Assembly: GCF_910596095.1 (NCBI RefSeq)
Contig: NC_056539.1
Span: 10,605,501-10,669,500, forward strand
DNA from: Thunnus maccoyii
Lineage: Eukaryota; Chordata; Actinopteri; Scombriformes; Scombridae
Length of the DNA: 64,000 bases
Direction: 5' to 3'
Shown: in pieces, positions 60,801-64,000 of the stretch
Numbering within the stretch: the first letter of the stretch is position 1
Layout: the number at the start of each line of letters is the position of its first letter
Made by a program: the position numbers and the translations under genes
The notes under the pieces: generated by a model
The model's input: only the letters and a program-made list of their open reading frames with translations
Told to the model about the DNA's origin: nothing
Database searches by the model: none

Positions 60801-61115
60801 AGAGCTGCAAGGATTAGTCGATTAATTATTCAATCAACAGAAAATTAATCTGTTGATTAAGCAGGTGGAGCAACTGTTTTGTCAATCAAATAATCGTTTC
60901 TGTCATTTTTTAAGAAAAATATGTTCCAAATATTCTCTGGTTTAATCTACTGTCACATTAATAGATTAAAAATCTTCAGGTTTTGAGCTGTTGGTCCGAC
61001 AAAACAAGCAAATTGAAGACAACGCAGTGTTCTCTGAGAAATTGTTAATGCCATTTTCCACAATTTTTAAAACACTTTATAATTCAAAATCAAACTAATA
61101 GCTAGTTGCAGCCCT
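60801..61115. mobile_element. Second hAT-like MITE copy upstream of stap2
   Basis: Starts AGAGCTGCAAGGATTAGTCG and ends with CTAGTTGCAGCCCT, inverted with respect to each other. It has an interior ATCGTTTCTGTCATTTTTTAAG segment typical of the same family as the copy at 60158. Confidence 0.6.
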
Positions 61116-64000
61116 CGTAGTGATAGACCTGCAGTGTGTCACCTCTTGTATGCAGTGTGAAGAGCAGCTGCTTTCCATACAGATCGTCTACTCCAGCTCA
61201 TTTTCTTATAATGCATTTGGAAGTGTACAGTATTGCACTTCTGAAGAGTCCAAACATAACATTGATAACCTGCTTGTGGCAAAAGGCAAAGGTGGTAGCG
61301 CCATCTGCTGGCTCAGCGGAGGAATTTGTTGGGTTTTATCAACTTTGAACCTATCAAACACACTCAGTTGCCAATTAATTACAACTAATGCAGTTTAATG
61401 GATCAGTCCTGCTATAAATCCTACCCTCATGAAAGGTTGTAATGTTCAGTTTTTGTTGTAACTGTTTTAGAGAAGTGGCTGTAGTACTGAGATGTCTTTT
61501 GATTATTTTGTCAGCCCATTTATTCTAATTAAATGGAGACTAGTGAAGTTGAGACATTTTTATTGTATTTAGTTTTCCAAATGGAAGCTACATTTTATAG
61601 CACATTGAGAGAGAGGACAATCCGCTCTTCTAATTAATCCAGAACTGCATTTCTTTTGCTGCCTAAATCTTTGCTAATCAGTCTAGACAACAGGAGATCT
61701 AGTCTGGCCCAGGGTTTGTTTGTGGATCAAATGGCATTTTAAAGATTGGCACAGAGCCATAGCCTTAGCCAGAACTGACAGAAAGCTTCTCAGATCTTTC
61801 ATCAGAAGTATTTGGTTATTCTGTTTTGTTTTTTGGTTGATGTGATTCCATCAATATTCATGGATATACTCTTCTGTCAGTTTACTGCCAATTCTGCTGA
61901 AAAAGCAGATATTAGTCCAAATACAGCTCTTCAGGCTCTGACAGAGCCAAGTAAACATTTTAGACAAAGTCATGTAGAAAAGGTCAGCATCACTGGCAGT
62001 GCCTTGATTCCAGTTACAGGTGAGACAGAAAGTTTTTTTGTTTTGTTTTTTGGTATTGAGAATTTGGTACTTCTGTTGTCATTTTCCACAGTTTAACAAA
62101 GACATTACAAACTTACAACACCAAACAACCCAACCAGAGGGGTAAAAAACAGGACGGAGGAATGTGAGTGTGGACCATGTAGTGAGCTTGATAATACTTA
62201 CCTTATGAATGTAAACAAATTATACAACTCTGAGCCATGAGATGTTTGTTTTTATGGCAAACAAACCCTAAAACAATAGAAATATAGTTTTACAAAACAA
62301 CCCCAACTCAAGGTCCACTTACTAGCTCTTTCTGGAGCTTTTAACCTATCACACTGTCTTCATTATCGGATCGAGACAGTTGTCATGGAGGTGGATCTGT
62401 TGACATCTTCTGATTTCATCAGAGGTATTTTAGGACTTCTCATCCATGTTTGCTTGAAAGATAGAAGTATACGTTTCATTCTTGAGCTTGGAAATAGTAG
62501 TTTGTTATGAGTCACCGCTATTACTGTTAATTTATACCACTGGTTAAGTTCTAAAGCTTTTTGGTAGGCTGAAGTGACTGTGAGAGACCCATAGAAGATA
62601 GATGAGGCAGACTCCAGGGATGCAGTGCACTTTACAGTTCTTGGTTTGTGTAGTTTAAGCTCTGCAGAGAGAACAAAAAGTATTATGACATAAACAAAAA
62701 AGGTAAGCATTGATAACAGAACCAAAAATTTGAATAAAAGTTCTGTGAGAATTGAATTAAGTCAAATAATTAAAAAATCTCACTTACATGATTCATGCAA
62801 CATATGGCTGGAGTCAAGAAGTAAGAACAAAGGGAGGAAGGCAGCATAAAGCCTTCTGGGTAAATTGATTGCAGTGGCGTGTTCCTTCCAGATTTGATTT
62901 GTCCTCCTCTGCCTGGGAAGTGGTCAGGTGACTCTTAGGTGGGGACTTTTGACACCACTGATAAAGGTTGTGTGAAAGTTCAAAAAAAAAACTTGAGTTC
63001 AGATTGTTTTGTCAAGTTACTAATTTTACCAAGGTCAGGAATGAACTCTTATAGCCCACTTGATCATTTTTTGTGTCAGACATGAAGAACAATTGAACCT
63101 GACAACCTTTAGATGAGAATGTTTCCTTACATTTTTAGGCAGGCTTTTGATGTCTGATCATTTAAAGCAACTGAAAACATTTTTAGTTTCAGTTCTAATA
63201 GCCAAATCCTCAGCAAATCATCATCATTAGAAGTCATCATAATACATGTGACAATTTTGGGACAATAGTGACATAAACAAGAAAAACCTACAAGCCACTG
63301 AGGGGCTGCTATTGACACGTCACCTTTGTGCAGCATGTGGGTTAAATAATTCAAACAACACACCTGCTCTGTGATTACTGCCTCACCTGTGTGCACCTTC
63401 CCCGTACTCCACATACTGTGTAAAAAAAGTGAATTACCACAGGTGGACACATACTACTGCATATAAACACATATTAATAAAGTAAAGTAAAAACAGTACA
63501 AGAATGGCTCCAACAAGGACCTTTGTGCTCAGTTATATTTTTTATTGTCGACCCTACTGTACCTGAAACTACATACCAGTGTTACAGATCCACTAGTGAC
63601 CGTGTTAACTGGTGACTTTGAGACGTGTTTGCTCGTAGTGACGCCAGCCGTTGAAAACACCTGGAGAACACACAGGTGTCCTCGCGAATTCCTAATTAAT
63701 AGTATTTTAATTACAAGTTTATATTCATGAGATTATATTTGTCTTACTTTGTAAATGAAACTGTGTCGCCAGCAAGAAGCATTCACCTCGGTCAATCAGA
63801 TATATTTAATACACAATTTGTCAACGTATTTTTACGACTTTTATATGTTGCAGACATACAGAGGATAATTACAGATGAGACTGGTCAAATCTGGTGGCTA
63901 CTGGAAGTTCAACCACCACACAGTTTGCACACAATATACGTTCCTGAACGGTGTGGGTCCACAGTGACAGAGCAGGTTCACTTTAATGTGAATATGGGTC

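Larger units (their letters stand above)
59772..64000. other. stap2 5' flank and intergenic DNA
   Basis: The stap2 promoter should lie just right of 59771; a GC-rich stretch spans about 59880-60060. Beyond the MITE/LINE cluster, 61.1-64.0 kb has short open frames only. None shows a recognisable family motif with good splice context, so no gene is called. Confidence 0.45.

Noticed and set aside
61883..62020. Exon-like open segment on the plus strand bounded by TCTGTCAG and ACAG/GTGAGA
   Set aside because: Splice-like ends fit, but the peptide matches no family I know and no partner exons were found nearby.
62363..62725. 120-aa open frame on the minus strand with a hydrophobic start
   Set aside because: No recognised domain, no splice context, and the wording resembles dispersed fish repeat DNA. 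It may be a repeat but I could not assign a class.

Overview
The window looks like nuclear DNA from a teleost fish, probably a percomorph. It is intron-rich and AT-leaning, with many (CA)n and other microsatellites, fish-type short transposons and compact genes with GT-AG introns. I cannot name the species. No bacterial, viral or CRISPR features were seen.

Six protein-coding genes could be rebuilt exon by exon, and reading frame is kept across every junction. From left to right they are: chaf1a (minus, 590-11384, 16 coding exons, 900 aa), the large subunit of chromatin assembly factor 1; scamp4 (plus, 13199-16681, 6 coding exons, 233 aa), a tetraspanning vesicle protein; a class 4 transmembrane semaphorin, probably sema4e (minus, 20407-27394, 13 coding exons, 809 aa); a single-Ig membrane receptor with a CD28-like tail, probably the fish counterpart of TMIGD2/CD28H (minus, 34541-39237, 4 exons, 245 aa); fsd1 (plus, 42040-50597, 13 exons, 493 aa), a microtubule-associated coiled-coil/FN3/SPRY protein; and stap2 (minus, 52917-59771, 13 exons, 399 aa), a PH-SH2 signalling adaptor.

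Layout: chaf1a and scamp4 are divergent and share a 1.8 kb promoter region. scamp4 and the semaphorin converge. The Ig receptor and fsd1 are head to head, and fsd1 and stap2 converge. The TMIGD2-FSD1-STAP2 order and orientations match human 19p13.3 as I know it, where CHAF1A is also close by. This synteny is the main support for naming the Ig receptor. The genes do not form one pathway. The Ig receptor and the STAP2 adaptor both suit tyrosine-kinase signalling, but their linkage is probably just ancestral gene order.

The rest is introns, UTRs and intergenic DNA holding microsatellites, several MITE-like inverted-repeat elements (including related copies at 47.2, 60.2 and 60.8 kb), a broken LINE reverse-transcriptase fragment at 60.6 kb and LINE tails. 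The last 4 kb holds no gene I can support. The most interesting items are the candidate fish TMIGD2/CD28H with a YxNM motif, splice acceptors built into microsatellites (Ig receptor exon 2, stap2 exon 3), and the absence from fish CHAF1A and STAP2 of short motifs known from the mammalian proteins.
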